Shown: positions 27,921 to 36,515, numbered from the stretch's first letter. The stretch: 64,000 bases of DNA from CAWJMF01 sp963843945 (GCA_963843945.1 CAWJMF010000002.1:1-64000), one strand, 5' to 3'. The notes: generated by a model not told the origin, from the sequence alone. Numbers and translations are program-made.

Positions 27921-28931
27921 GTGATCGTCGTCTACGACGAGCTCTATACGGCGCATCTTCGCAACGTCGCGCATCCGGAATCCGCCGCTCGCGTTGCGAC
28001 CGTCGCCGCGCACCTCGAGTCGGCCGGATTGCTGGACGCGCGACGCCCCGCGCGCGACGCGAGCGACGCCGAACTCCTGCTCGTGCACACGCCGTCCTAC
28101 CTCGAACGCGTCAAGCGCGACGTGGCCGAAGTGGGCCCGGGCGGCGGCTATCTTTCCACGGGCGACACCGCGATCGACGACAGCTCGCTCGCCGTCGGGC
28201 GCCGGGCAGCGGGCGGGGCGCTCGCCGCGCTCGAGCACGCAGTGGCCGGAGACTGTGCGGCGTTCGCGTTGATCCGGCCGCCGGGTCACCACGCCGAGCC
28301 CTCGCGCGGGATGGGGTTTTGCCTGTTCGACAACGCGGCGGTCGCCGCACACGCCTTCGTGCGCGAACACGGCGGCCGCGCGCTCATCGTCGACTTCGAT
28401 TACCATCACGGCAACGGGTCGCAAGCCGCGGCGCGGGACGGCGTCTCGTTCGTTTCGACGCACGCCTTCCCGGCCTATCCTGGGACGGGCGGTCCGTCGG
28501 AAAATGCTTTGCAGCCGGGCGGCGCGGTCGTCAACGTTCCCCTGCGACCGCACGGCTTCGGCACGGAACCGTTCGTGGCGTTGTGGCAGCGGCTTCTGCC
28601 TGAGGTGGCGGCGCTCGTGCGGCCCGATGCGATCGTGGTCAGTGCGGGTTACGATTACGCGAGCGGCGATCCGGTCGGCGACCTCGGCGTGGACGGACCC
28701 GGCGCGGCGACGGAACTCGCGAACCTGATTCGCGAGGTCGCCGAGACGTACGCCCGCGGACGCGTCGTCTATTGTCTCGAAGGCGGCTACGATCCCCAAA
28801 CGCTGGCGCAGTCCGTCGCAGCGACCTTGCGCGCGCACGACCGCGGAGCGGCGGGAGCGGTCGCCGACGCGGCTGCCGTTCCGCTCGCGCAACGCGCGAT
28901 TCTCGAACAGGTCGCGTCGTGGCGAAACTGA
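27921..28931 (+). CDS. Histone deacetylase-family (AcuC/HdaH-like) amidohydrolase
   Basis: A 336-residue zinc-dependent deacetylase fold. Seen: HPESAARVATVAAHL, the catalytic pair RPPGHHAEPSRGMGFCLF, DFDYHHGNGSQAAA and SAGYDYASGDPVGDLG supplying zinc ligands, and the C-terminal LEGGYDP with the catalytic-loop glycines. Bacterial members deacetylate acetyl-lysine, polyamines or other acetylamides; acetyl-CoA synthetase at 9.3 kb is a known type of AcuC substrate, but this pairing is inference. GTG start 12 bases after the TPR gene. The end overlaps the MauE-like gene by 13 bases. Confidence 0.9.
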   Translation: MIVVYDELYTAHLRNVAHPESAARVATVAAHLESAGLLDARRPARDASDAELLLVHTPSYLERVKRDVAEVGPGGGYLSTGDTAIDDSSLAVGRRAAGGALAALEHAVAGDCAAFALIRPPGHHAEPSRGMGFCLFDNAAVAAHAFVREHGGRALIVDFDYHHGNGSQAAARDGVSFVSTHAFPAYPGTGGPSENALQPGGAVVNVPLRPHGFGTEPFVALWQRLLPEVAALVRPDAIVVSAGYDYASGDPVGDLGVDGPGAATELANLIREVAETYARGRVVYCLEGGYDPQTLAQSVAATLRAHDRGAAGAVADAAAVPLAQRAILEQVASWRN

Positions 28932-29386
28932 TTTTCGCACTGCGCGTGATAGTCGGCGGATTGCTGCTGGCGGCTGGGATTCTCAAAGCGCTGGACGGCT
29001 CGGCCGCGGTCGCGAGCACGATCGCCGCGTATCGCCTCTTGCCCGCGCCTGCGGTTGCTTGGCTCGCCGTTTTTCTGCCCTACTTCGAGATCTTTCTGGG
29101 CCTGTATCTCGTCGCCGGGTTGCTCACGCGAATTGCCGCTTCGGTTGCAGCGGTCCAGTTCGTCGTCTTCGCGGTCGCGGTGGCGTCGCTCGTCGTGCGC
29201 CGCATTCCGGCCGACTGCGGCTGCTTCGGATCGGGCGTCAGCACGCCGCCGAGCTGGGGCCACGTTGCGCTCGACGTCCTCTTGGCCGCCGTCTGCGTAA
29301 CGATCGCGCGCTTCGCGCCGGGCATCTTTGCCGTCGACCGGAGCCTTGGGCTGGGCGGTTACGGCGAGGCCAAGGCCGAAGCTTGA
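28919..29386 (+). CDS. MauE/DoxX-like four-helix membrane protein
   Basis: A 155-residue inner-membrane protein with four predicted helices: IFALRVIVGGLLLAAGILKA, AVAWLAVFLPYFEIFLGLYL, SVAAVQFVVFAVAVASLVVR and VALDVLLAAVCVTIARFAPG. The motif DCGCFG before helix four is the conserved cysteine pair of MauE-like proteins, which are related to VKOR/DsbB-like redox partners. It directly precedes a membrane-anchored thioredoxin, the usual companion, so a periplasmic thiol-redox pair is likely. GTG start. Confidence 0.85.
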   Translation: MAKLIFALRVIVGGLLLAAGILKALDGSAAVASTIAAYRLLPAPAVAWLAVFLPYFEIFLGLYLVAGLLTRIAASVAAVQFVVFAVAVASLVVRRIPADCGCFGSGVSTPPSWGHVALDVLLAAVCVTIARFAPGIFAVDRSLGLGGYGEAKAEA

Positions 29387-29390
29387 ACGC

Positions 29391-30059
29391 ATGAATCGAG
29401 CAGAACGGGCCGGACGCGCCGGCACTCCTTCGGCGGCCCAGCGAGCGGCGCGCGACAAGCGCCGGCGGGCGATCCTCTTTGGATCGCTCGGCCTCTTGGC
29501 GATCGTGGTGATCGTCGCCGTCGCGCTGGGCTCGCGCGTGCCGAAGACCGCCTCGGATGCGCCGACGTACGCGCACGTCGAAGTCGGCCAGCAGGCTCCG
29601 GACTTCAGCGTGTTTGCGACGAGCGGACCGTTCCAACTCTCGAAGGTGACGGATCGCCCGGTCTTGCTCGAACTCTTCGCGACCTGGTGCCCGCACTGTC
29701 AGCGCATGACCGGCGTGCTCGACGCGATCTACGACAAGTACAAGGATCGGGCGGCTTTCATCGCCGTTTCAGCGAGCGAGTACGGCGCCGACCAGTCGCC
29801 GGCGAGCCAAGCCGACGTGACGGACTTCATGAACAAATTCAACGTTCGGTATCCGATCGCGTTCGATCCCAATCTCGACGTCGCCAAAAAGTACTTGCAG
29901 GGCGGCTTCCCGACCGTCGTGCTGATCGGCAAAGACGGCAAAGTATTAGCGCTCAACGACGGTGAGATTCCGGCGGGCGATATCACCGCCGCACTCGACG
30001 CGGCGATCGCCGGCAAAGCGCCGAAATCCGACTTCGGCGTGAAGCGGACGCCGGGCTAG
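29391..30059 (+). CDS. Membrane-anchored thioredoxin-fold protein
   Basis: A 222-residue protein. A basic cytoplasmic start and one transmembrane segment (residues about 28-46, ILFGSLGLLAIVVIVAVALG) anchor a periplasmic thioredoxin domain. The active site is FATWCPHCQRM (Cys100, Cys103), and the cis-Pro loop is QGGFPTVVLIG. It follows the MauE-like gene with a four-base gap, which suggests that it receives or delivers electrons through that protein. Its stop codon shares a CTAG with the stop of the convergent RseB-like gene. Confidence 0.88.
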   Translation: MNRAERAGRAGTPSAAQRAARDKRRRAILFGSLGLLAIVVIVAVALGSRVPKTASDAPTYAHVEVGQQAPDFSVFATSGPFQLSKVTDRPVLLELFATWCPHCQRMTGVLDAIYDKYKDRAAFIAVSASEYGADQSPASQADVTDFMNKFNVRYPIAFDPNLDVAKKYLQGGFPTVVLIGKDGKVLALNDGEIPAGDITAALDAAIAGKAPKSDFGVKRTPG

Positions 30060-31120
30060 GGGACGATGCTCTTCGCGATCTCGATAAGTTCGGGTCGCAT
30101 GAGGTCGCTGACTAGCGCGAAGTAGAGTCCGCGCTGGCGCCAGCACAAGAGCGTGGTCGGGCCGTCCTCGACGTATTCGGCGTCGTGACCCTCGAAGCGG
30201 GTCGTGCGCGGATGCAGCGTCCCGAAATCCGCGGCGGCGCCGGTCGCGTTCTCGAAGAGCGACATCGTGCGCAGGCCGTCCGAGTATAAGAGATGCAGGG
30301 TGCGCACGCCGTTGACGGTCGTGACGTCGGCGGTCGCGAGCGCGAAACCCTGGGGAAGATCCTTCGGCCCGGCCGGCGTGAAGCCGGCACCGCGTTCGAC
30401 CCGGTCGACGTCCGAGGATGGCGCGACGATCTCGGTACCCGCAACCTGCTCGTAGCCGGCCGGGGCGTCGGTCGCGAAGATATCGTCCGGGATCTGCGTC
30501 GTGTAGCGCAACTCCTCGAAGCGCATCTGCGACGCGATCGCGCCGTTCCCGTGATACTCTTCCTTCTTCAGAACGAGGTGGGTCGCTTCGTCGATCCAAA
30601 CTCGCACGGCGCGCTCGCCGGTATACTTGTTGATGAGAGAGAGCGAGACCGTCGGCCGGTCGGCGATCGTTTCGTGACCGTCGAAAATCGTCCGGTAGTT
30701 CTGCATCACGCGGTCGAGGTTACCGTTGGCGGACACCGGATCTTCGAGCATCGGATTGTGCGTCACGGTCACCCGCTCGTGCTTCGTGTCGAACTGATAG
30801 GTCGCGATCCCGCGCGTGATGACGTAGTCGCCGTAGAGCGAATCGGGAGCGAGGTACCAGCGGCGCGTTAAGGAGGGTGCGCGATGTTCGACGCGCTCGA
30901 TGGTTGCGTTGGCGCGATTCGTGCTAAAACGGATTGTCTGCAATTCGCCCACGTACGAGACGGTCTTCGGCGCGTCGAGACTCTCGCGCAGCAGCAACGC
31001 GGCCGAGTCGGCGCCGGTGGTTGCCGCCGAAGCGGCAGCCGCGACGAACGCAAAGCCGATCAGGGCGGCGGCGCTTTGCGCCGGGCGGCTAACGGGGGAC
31101 ACCGGCTGCGGCTGGCGCAT
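30056..31120 (-). CDS. RseB/MucB-like periplasmic sigma-factor regulator
   Basis: A 354-residue exported protein: a signal peptide (AAALIGFAFVAAAASAA), then a LolA-like N-terminal domain (LDAPKTVSYVGELQTIRFST, VWIDEATHLVLKKEEYHGNG) and a smaller C-terminal domain (LPQGFALATADVTTVNGVRT, HLLYSDGLRTMSLFEN), the two-domain plan of RseB/MucB. RseB binds the periplasmic part of an anti-sigma factor and senses lipid or outer-membrane stress. It is the third gene of the sigma/anti-sigma operon and overlaps the anti-sigma gene by 32 bases, which supports the assignment. Confidence 0.8.
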   Translation of the reverse strand: MRQPQPVSPVSRPAQSAAALIGFAFVAAAASAATTGADSAALLLRESLDAPKTVSYVGELQTIRFSTNRANATIERVEHRAPSLTRRWYLAPDSLYGDYVITRGIATYQFDTKHERVTVTHNPMLEDPVSANGNLDRVMQNYRTIFDGHETIADRPTVSLSLINKYTGERAVRVWIDEATHLVLKKEEYHGNGAIASQMRFEELRYTTQIPDDIFATDAPAGYEQVAGTEIVAPSSDVDRVERGAGFTPAGPKDLPQGFALATADVTTVNGVRTLHLLYSDGLRTMSLFENATGAAADFGTLHPRTTRFEGHDAEYVEDGPTTLLCWRQRGLYFALVSDLMRPELIEIAKSIVP

Positions 31121-31577
31121 CGACCAGCGACGACTCGATCACTTGAAGCGAGCCCCGCTCGGAGAGCGGATCGGAAGCCTCCTGTCCGGCATGCTGTTCG
31201 AGATAGTAGGTTGCGTCGATCGTGCGGCCCGGCGCGGCCGAGTGGCCGAGCGGCAGCGCGTAGTAGGCGCCGAACGCGATGGCCAGCGCGAGCGGAACGG
31301 CGACGACCGGGCGCAGCAACATCGCGAGTCCCGCAAAGGGAGCGGGGCGCGGCTTGCGCACCTCTTCCCAGACGTGTGCCGCCACGAGCGAGGGGAAGGC
31401 GAGTTCGTGCGCCCGCGCGGCGGCGCGTAACGCCTCGCCCACCGCAGCCTCCGCCTCATACTCATCACGGCAGGGGGCGCATTGCGCGAGGTGCTCGTGC
31501 ACGCCGGCGTCGGCCTCCGGCGTAAGCTCGCCGTGGATGTAGTCGATCAAGACGTCCGGGGAGAGGTGCTGGGTCAT
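31089..31577 (-). CDS. Anti-sigma factor with zinc-finger motif
   Basis: A 162-residue protein. The N-terminal anti-sigma domain contains the zinc-binding pattern HEHLAQCAPC within the first 40 residues. A single transmembrane segment (VVAVPLALAIAFGAYYALPL) follows, leaving a short periplasmic tail. ATG at 31577 begins MTQHLSPDVLIDYIHGEL, the normal beginning of the family. It lies five bases downstream of the ECF sigma gene and presumably holds that sigma factor inactive until cleaved or released. Confidence 0.88.
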   Translation of the reverse strand: MTQHLSPDVLIDYIHGELTPEADAGVHEHLAQCAPCRDEYEAEAAVGEALRAAARAHELAFPSLVAAHVWEEVRKPRPAPFAGLAMLLRPVVAVPLALAIAFGAYYALPLGHSAAPGRTIDATYYLEQHAGQEASDPLSERGSLQVIESSLVDAPAAAGVPR

Positions 31578-31582
31578 CAAAG

Positions 31583-32143
31583 CTATTGCCGTGCCCGTTC
31601 GACGAGTCGCCGCAGAAGTGCCCGGGCCCGGTGTAAGCGTGACCGCACCGTTCCGATCGAGCAACCCATTATTTCGGCGATCTCCTGGTAGCTGTATTCT
31701 TCGATATCCGCGAGGATGACGACTTGGCGCTGTTCCGGCGAGAGTTGCGCGAGGGCCTTCGAGAGAGGTTCGCCCAGCTGCCGCTCGACGTAGTCGTCGA
31801 TCGGCGTTACCGCAAGGGGCCGCTGCCCCCCGAACTCCTGGGGTGCGTTGTCTTCGGGGATCTGTTCAATGAAACGTCCTTTCCGTCTGCGAAGTTCGTC
31901 GCGATACAGATTGGTTACGATTCGGTAGATCCACGAGAGAAACGACGTGCCCGGCTGGAACGACCGCCAGGCCCGGTAGACGCGAATGAAGGCGTCCTGC
32001 GTCAGGTCGCGCGCGTCGGGCTCGTTGCCGGTGAGCCGGTAGGCGAAGTTATAGGTCGCCTTCCCGTATTGCTCGATGGCTCTTTCAAGAAACGCCGTCT
32101 GGTCCGCGCTCGGAAGCTCGTTCGGAGACCGCGTGCCGCCCAT
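31583..32143 (-). CDS. ECF-type RNA polymerase sigma factor
   Basis: A 186-residue sigma-70 family factor with regions 2 and 4. Region 2 shows YNFAYRLTGNEPDARDLTQD and SFLSWIYRIVTNLYRDELRR; region 4 shows LAQLSPEQRQVVILADIEEY and IAEIMGCSIGTVRSRLHRAR. It is followed by an anti-sigma factor and an RseB-like protein, so it probably controls an envelope-stress response and its own operon. A GAAC-containing site at about 32188-32191 (minus strand), some 45 bases before the start, would suit an ECF -35 element. Confidence 0.93.
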   Translation of the reverse strand: MGGTRSPNELPSADQTAFLERAIEQYGKATYNFAYRLTGNEPDARDLTQDAFIRVYRAWRSFQPGTSFLSWIYRIVTNLYRDELRRRKGRFIEQIPEDNAPQEFGGQRPLAVTPIDDYVERQLGEPLSKALAQLSPEQRQVVILADIEEYSYQEIAEIMGCSIGTVRSRLHRARALLRRLVERARQ

Positions 32144-32170
32144 CGCTTGCGTGAATTGTCTCCCTTCGGA

Positions 32171-32195
32171 GGGTCCGCCTGTGACGGGTTCACCC
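32171..32195 (-). promoter_or_regulatory. Possible ECF-sigma autoregulated promoter
   Basis: On the minus strand GGGTGAACCCG contains the GAAC core typical of ECF -35 elements, about 45 bases upstream of the sigma gene start. The -10 element is not clear. Support is motif and position only. Confidence 0.3.
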
Positions 32196-32213
32196 GCCCC
32201 GGGCAGGGAATGG

Positions 32214-32249
32214 TTAGGCGAGGCTAAATCCTGGGCAAGGAAAGCCTAA
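32214..32249 (+). promoter_or_regulatory. DtxR/IdeR-like operator upstream of the Nramp-type gene
   Basis: TTAGGCGAGGCTAA (32214-32227) matches 12 of the first 14 positions of the IdeR/DtxR box TTAGGTTAGGCTAACCTAA and is an imperfect palindrome. A second half-site, GCCTAA, follows at 32244-32249. It lies 25-60 bases before the metal-transporter start, where a DtxR-family repressor such as the one at 3504 could act. Confidence 0.5.
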
Positions 32250-32273
32250 ATCAGACAAAGCGAGAGAACCGTT

Positions 32274-33554
32274 TTGGCCGCCGCCGCTAGCACGAGTACG
32301 AAAGCCGTCCCGGTACCGGTGTGGCGACGCCGTCTGCTCGGCTTGGCCGCCGTCGCCGGCCCCGGCATGATCGTGGCCTTCGCCGACACCGAGGCGGGCA
32401 GCATCACGACGGCCGCTAGTTCGGGCGCGCAATACGGGATGAAGCTCGTCTTGCTGCAACTGCTGCTGATCGTGCCGCTCTTCATCGTCCAAGAGATGAC
32501 CGTGCGCCTCGGGACCGTGACGGGCAAGGGTCACGCGCAACTCATCCGCGATAACTACGGACTCGGCTGGGCTTGGATCTCGCTCGGCACGATGCTTTTC
32601 ACCAACGTCGCCGCGCTCGTGACCGAGTTCATCGGCATCGCCGGTGCTGCATTGATTTTCGGCGTGAGTCCGAGCCTCATGGTGATTGCCGCTGCGCTGA
32701 TTTTGATCGCCGTCTCGATCTCCGGCAATTATAAGTCGGCGGAGAAGGTCGCGCTTGGTTTGTGTCTGCTGGAGCTGCTCTTCATTCCCGCGGCCTTCGC
32801 GGCGAAGCCCTCGCCGCTTTCGATCGTGCGCGACGGTATTCTCGGCTCCCAGCCGCTGGGCGATCGCAACTACCTGCTCTTGATCGCGAGCAATATCGGG
32901 GCCGTCATCATGCCCTGGATGATTTTCTACCAGCAAAGCGCGACGGTCGACAAGGGCCTCAAGGTGTCCGACCTCAACTACGCGCGCGTCGATACGGCGA
33001 TCGGCGCCGTCGCCACCCAAATGATCATGATCGCGGTCATCGTTACGACCGCGGCGACGCTTTTCGTCCACCACATCCAAGTGACGGACGCGGCGCACGC
33101 GGCGCTGGCCCTGGTTCCGCTCACCGGAAAGTTCTCGGCGATCGTCTTCGGCGCCGCCTTGGTGGGTGCCGCGATGCTCGGGGCGTTCGTCGTGACGCTG
33201 GCGACGTCGTGGGCCTTCGGCGAAGCGTTTCGCTGGCCGTGCTCGCTCAATCATAGCGGCCTGGAGGCGAAGCGCTTCTACGGCCTGTTCATCGCCTGCG
33301 TCGCGCTCTCGGCGGGGATCGTCTTGATCCCCAACTTGCCGCTCGTCCGCATCACGCTCTACGTCATGGCTTTCAACGCGCTCGTGTTGCCGATCGTGCT
33401 GGGCTTTTTGCTCGTCTTGGCCAACGACAAGAAGATCCTGGGCTCGCGGCGCAACTCGGCACTCGGCAACGTCGTCGCGATCGGCATCTCGGTCGTCTGC
33501 GTCGCGCTGGGACTGTGGTACGGCGTGCTCACGCTGATGGGACAAACCGGCTAG
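32274..33554 (+). CDS. Nramp-family divalent metal transporter with altered metal-site motifs
   Basis: A 426-residue inner-membrane protein with about eleven helices in the Nramp (SLC11) fold; QEMTVRLGTVTGKGHAQLIR is typical. The TM1 metal site, DPGN in MntH, here reads FADTEAGSITTAA, and the TM6 motif, normally MPH, reads MPWMIFYQQSATVDKG. The canonical Asn and His ligands are therefore replaced, as in Nramp-related subfamilies with different ion preference. TTG start. It is divergent from the ECF operon and preceded by a DtxR-like box. The stop shares a CTAG with the convergent receptor gene. Confidence 0.85.
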   Translation: MAAAASTSTKAVPVPVWRRRLLGLAAVAGPGMIVAFADTEAGSITTAASSGAQYGMKLVLLQLLLIVPLFIVQEMTVRLGTVTGKGHAQLIRDNYGLGWAWISLGTMLFTNVAALVTEFIGIAGAALIFGVSPSLMVIAAALILIAVSISGNYKSAEKVALGLCLLELLFIPAAFAAKPSPLSIVRDGILGSQPLGDRNYLLLIASNIGAVIMPWMIFYQQSATVDKGLKVSDLNYARVDTAIGAVATQMIMIAVIVTTAATLFVHHIQVTDAAHAALALVPLTGKFSAIVFGAALVGAAMLGAFVVTLATSWAFGEAFRWPCSLNHSGLEAKRFYGLFIACVALSAGIVLIPNLPLVRITLYVMAFNALVLPIVLGFLLVLANDKKILGSRRNSALGNVVAIGISVVCVALGLWYGVLTLMGQTG

Positions 33555-35893
33555 AACGGCTCCGTCAACCTCAGGGACCAGTGGAAGCCCGGGGCCCACT
33601 GCGTCGTGTTGAACCCGTTGTTGACCTTGAGCAGGTACGCGTTGTTCGTGATATTTGTGAAGTCGACGATGAAGCCGGGGCTCTTTTTGACGCCGCGATT
33701 GGGATCTTTGCCGGCCGACGCGTCCCAGACCAAGTGCGGCGCCAACCGCTGCTGGCCGTTCTGAAACTCCACCGGATACCCGGTTCCGTACTCGGGCTGC
33801 AGCGCGACGAAGTAACTCTTGTCGAAGTTGAGCCGGTGCGTGTAGTTGAGTACGAGCGCAAACGTTTGGTCGTGATCCTCGGGCTGCAGCGTCAGGTCTT
33901 GGAGGCCCGCTTGACATTGTGTTGAGGGGGTGGGGCAGAACAGGAATGTGCCGCCTGAGATGCCGGCCGCGTTGGAATTCGAAAGTGAGGCGGACATGAA
34001 CATCGAGTCGCCGTTGTTCCAGCGCGCGTCGACCCTGCCTTCGACGCCCTCGGCAACGCCGATCGAGTTGTTATACACGGCGAAGATTGGCGTGGGAAAG
34101 AGCTGGGTCGTATCGAGGACGTTGGTCACGTTGCGCTTCCAGGCGTTGACGTAGGCGCGCGCGCCGGGCGCGAATTGATGGTCGAGGCCGAATTCGAAGT
34201 ACGTGTCCCGCTCGGGCTGGAGGTCGTACACCGGTAGCTCGCCGGGATTTCCGCCGCCGATGACGACCGCGGCGCGACGCGTGTCCTCGAGAAACGGCGC
34301 CGCATACAGACGGCCGTAATAAGCGTGGAAGATCGACGACGGGTTTATTTTGACGTTCATCTCGATGCGTGGGCTGAGCTGGCCTCCCGAGGTGTAGCCC
34401 GTCGAATGGTCGTAACGCAGGCCGCCGAAGAGCGAGAGATATTGCGTCGGGGTCCATTTGTCTTGGACGTAGGCGCTAAAGAGCGTTCCCCGCTGCGCTT
34501 GATTGTCGAAGAAGTTCGTAACCTCGTTGTCCGCGTTGTAGTAAGCGATCTGTTCGTTGCCTTTGAAGTTCTCGACGGTCTCGTCGACGCCCGTTTTGAA
34601 CGCGTTATCGCCCCAGGCGTGAAAGTACACGAGCCGCAAACCTTCGAAGGTCGATTCGCGATCCTGGCGCAGGCCGTCGAGCCCCGTGACGGCCGGTGGA
34701 TCTTGGCTGTAATCCGTGAACGTTCCGAGCAGATCGCTCTGCAGGTCGCCGAGATACCTGATCCGGTCGTAGTGGTACCAGGGCGCGATCTGTGTGTAAG
34801 ACGTTCCGTCCTTTGAGTTGTGCGTGTACGCCAGGTTGAACAGGCTGTCGTTCTCGAGCTGCACGTCGTCCGTCCCGGGCGGCACGGCGACCGGGTTGAT
34901 CGGCGTCGTGACGGTGCTGATCGGAATTTGGAAGGTTGCGTAATTGTTGGACGCATCGAAGGCCAGGACGTCGGTCGATCCGATGTTCGTGATGGTTCGC
35001 AAGAACGCGTTACCTTGGCTCGAGTTATCGTGCTGAGGAACGAAGGTCGGCGAATCTAGGCCGCGGTCCGTTTGCTCCGTATTTCCATTGAGGAAAAAAC
35101 GCGTCGTGCCGATGGTTGCGGCCTCGCCGAACGAGCCCTGCAAGCCGCCATAGTTGCCGCCGCCCAGGGTAACGTAGCCTTGTTCCGGCGCGGAGAGATC
35201 GGTGGCCCGGTGACTGATGATGTTCACGACCGCACCCATGCGGTAGCCGCCGTACTCGGCCGGGAACGCGCCCGTAAAGACCTCCAGCGAATCGATGGTG
35301 CGCGGGTCGATGATCTCGCTGAAGTTCGAGGCGGTGCCCTGCGGGAGCGGGATGCCGTCGAGCTCGTACGTTAGGCCGTGGAAGCCGTGGGCGACCGGTT
35401 CGTTGTACGAAAACTGCACGATGCCCGGCATCGTTTCGATGAGGTTGTTGAGGCTTTGCCCGACCGGATTGGTATTGATTTGCTGGTTGCCGAGGGTGTT
35501 GACGCCGACCGGTGCCGACGCGACGCCGCGTACCAGCGCGGTTTGCGTCCGGGCGATCTCTTTGATCGGCGTGAGGTCGATGTTCAGCGTCGCCACCGAG
35601 CCGCTTTGCACGTCGACCGGCTGAGTGAAGTCCGGAACGCCCGCGTGGTGGGCGACGAGCGTGTAGCGTCCGAAAGGCACGCGTTCGAAGACGAAGTTCC
35701 CATCGGCCTTCGTCGTCGTCTTGATGGTGGTGCCCTCGCCGCTTAGGGTCAAGGTGACTTGGTCCGTCGGATTTCCGTTGAGGCGCACGAGGCCTCGAAC
35801 GAGCCCGGTCGTATCGGCGCGAACCGGCGTCGACGAAACGCCGAGAATGATAAAAACGATGGCGGCGCTGAAGGCCGCGCGAAGAAATCGCAT
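33551..35893 (-). CDS. TonB-dependent outer-membrane receptor with carboxypeptidase-like N-terminal domain
   Basis: A 780-residue outer-membrane protein: a signal peptide (FSAAIVFIILGVSSTPVRA), a carboxypeptidase-regulatory-like beta domain (residues about 30-110, LVRGLVRLNGNPTDQVTLTL), then a plug (INTNPVGQSLNNLIETMPGI, SLEVFTGAFPAEYGGYRMGA) and a 22-strand barrel ending in an aromatic residue (HWSLRLTEPF). The C-terminal Phe is the usual barrel-insertion signal. The substrate is not evident; the neighbouring metal transporter and metalloregulator box make a metal or metallophore conceivable. It follows a membrane-protein gene on the same strand. Confidence 0.92.
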   Translation of the reverse strand: MRFLRAAFSAAIVFIILGVSSTPVRADTTGLVRGLVRLNGNPTDQVTLTLSGEGTTIKTTTKADGNFVFERVPFGRYTLVAHHAGVPDFTQPVDVQSGSVATLNIDLTPIKEIARTQTALVRGVASAPVGVNTLGNQQINTNPVGQSLNNLIETMPGIVQFSYNEPVAHGFHGLTYELDGIPLPQGTASNFSEIIDPRTIDSLEVFTGAFPAEYGGYRMGAVVNIISHRATDLSAPEQGYVTLGGGNYGGLQGSFGEAATIGTTRFFLNGNTEQTDRGLDSPTFVPQHDNSSQGNAFLRTITNIGSTDVLAFDASNNYATFQIPISTVTTPINPVAVPPGTDDVQLENDSLFNLAYTHNSKDGTSYTQIAPWYHYDRIRYLGDLQSDLLGTFTDYSQDPPAVTGLDGLRQDRESTFEGLRLVYFHAWGDNAFKTGVDETVENFKGNEQIAYYNADNEVTNFFDNQAQRGTLFSAYVQDKWTPTQYLSLFGGLRYDHSTGYTSGGQLSPRIEMNVKINPSSIFHAYYGRLYAAPFLEDTRRAAVVIGGGNPGELPVYDLQPERDTYFEFGLDHQFAPGARAYVNAWKRNVTNVLDTTQLFPTPIFAVYNNSIGVAEGVEGRVDARWNNGDSMFMSASLSNSNAAGISGGTFLFCPTPSTQCQAGLQDLTLQPEDHDQTFALVLNYTHRLNFDKSYFVALQPEYGTGYPVEFQNGQQRLAPHLVWDASAGKDPNRGVKKSPGFIVDFTNITNNAYLLKVNNGFNTTQWAPGFHWSLRLTEPF

Positions 35894-35951
35894 GGATCCG
35901 TCCTCGAAGGCGAAAGCGAAAAGCGGGCGCGGCGAAGCGCCGCGACGTGTT

Positions 35952-36515
35952 TTAGGCTAGCCGGGGAGGAGCGCGGCCGCGACGCGAGCGGCAGCGCGGG
36001 CGTGCCTGGAAGGCGAGCCCGCGGGCTTCGATCCGGACAAAACGCGGCGCGAGGCCGAGCGAAGTCTCGCGCGCCAGCGCGGCGAGCGCGAGGCCGGCGC
36101 CGGCCAGCCAGCGGGTTGTGGCGCGAACCGCCATGGCCGTGGCGAGCGCTAACGACGCGGCAACGGGTACGACCCACAGCGCGGCCAGCGGACCGTGGCC
36201 CTCCAAAAGTTCGAGTCCCCAGAAGGCGGCCAGGGCGCCGCCGAAGAGCCAGGCGGCGAACGGGCCCAGCTCGCCGGCTCCGGGCAAGGCGGCGCGAAGC
36301 CCCCGGGCCGCCTCGGCGAGCGAGCGCGGGCGAGCCCGGGCGACGGTCAGCGTCGCCGCTGCCGCCAGCGCAAAAAGCGCGCCAAGGGCACTACAGAAGA
36401 GGGTGAGGCCCTGCTGACCGCCCAGCACGTGGTCGGCTCCGAAGCCGGCCACATGGGCCAGGACGGCCACAAGCATGGCCAGCGGCGCGGCGACCAGCAA
36501 CCGTCGGAGGGTCAT
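35952..36515 (-). CDS. Membrane protein, unknown function
   Basis: A 187-residue protein with about four hydrophobic helices (LLVAAPLAMLVAVLAHVAGF, LTLFCSALGALFALAAAATL, FAAWLFGGALAAFWGLELLE, LWVVPVAASLALATAMAV) and a basic C-terminal tail. No family motif is seen. It lies 58 bases upstream of the TonB-dependent receptor on the same strand and may be co-transcribed. Very high GC makes chance frames common here, but the helix pattern favours a real gene. Confidence 0.5.
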   Translation of the reverse strand: MTLRRLLVAAPLAMLVAVLAHVAGFGADHVLGGQQGLTLFCSALGALFALAAAATLTVARARPRSLAEAARGLRAALPGAGELGPFAAWLFGGALAAFWGLELLEGHGPLAALWVVPVAASLALATAMAVRATTRWLAGAGLALAALARETSLGLAPRFVRIEARGLAFQARPRCRSRRGRAPPRLA

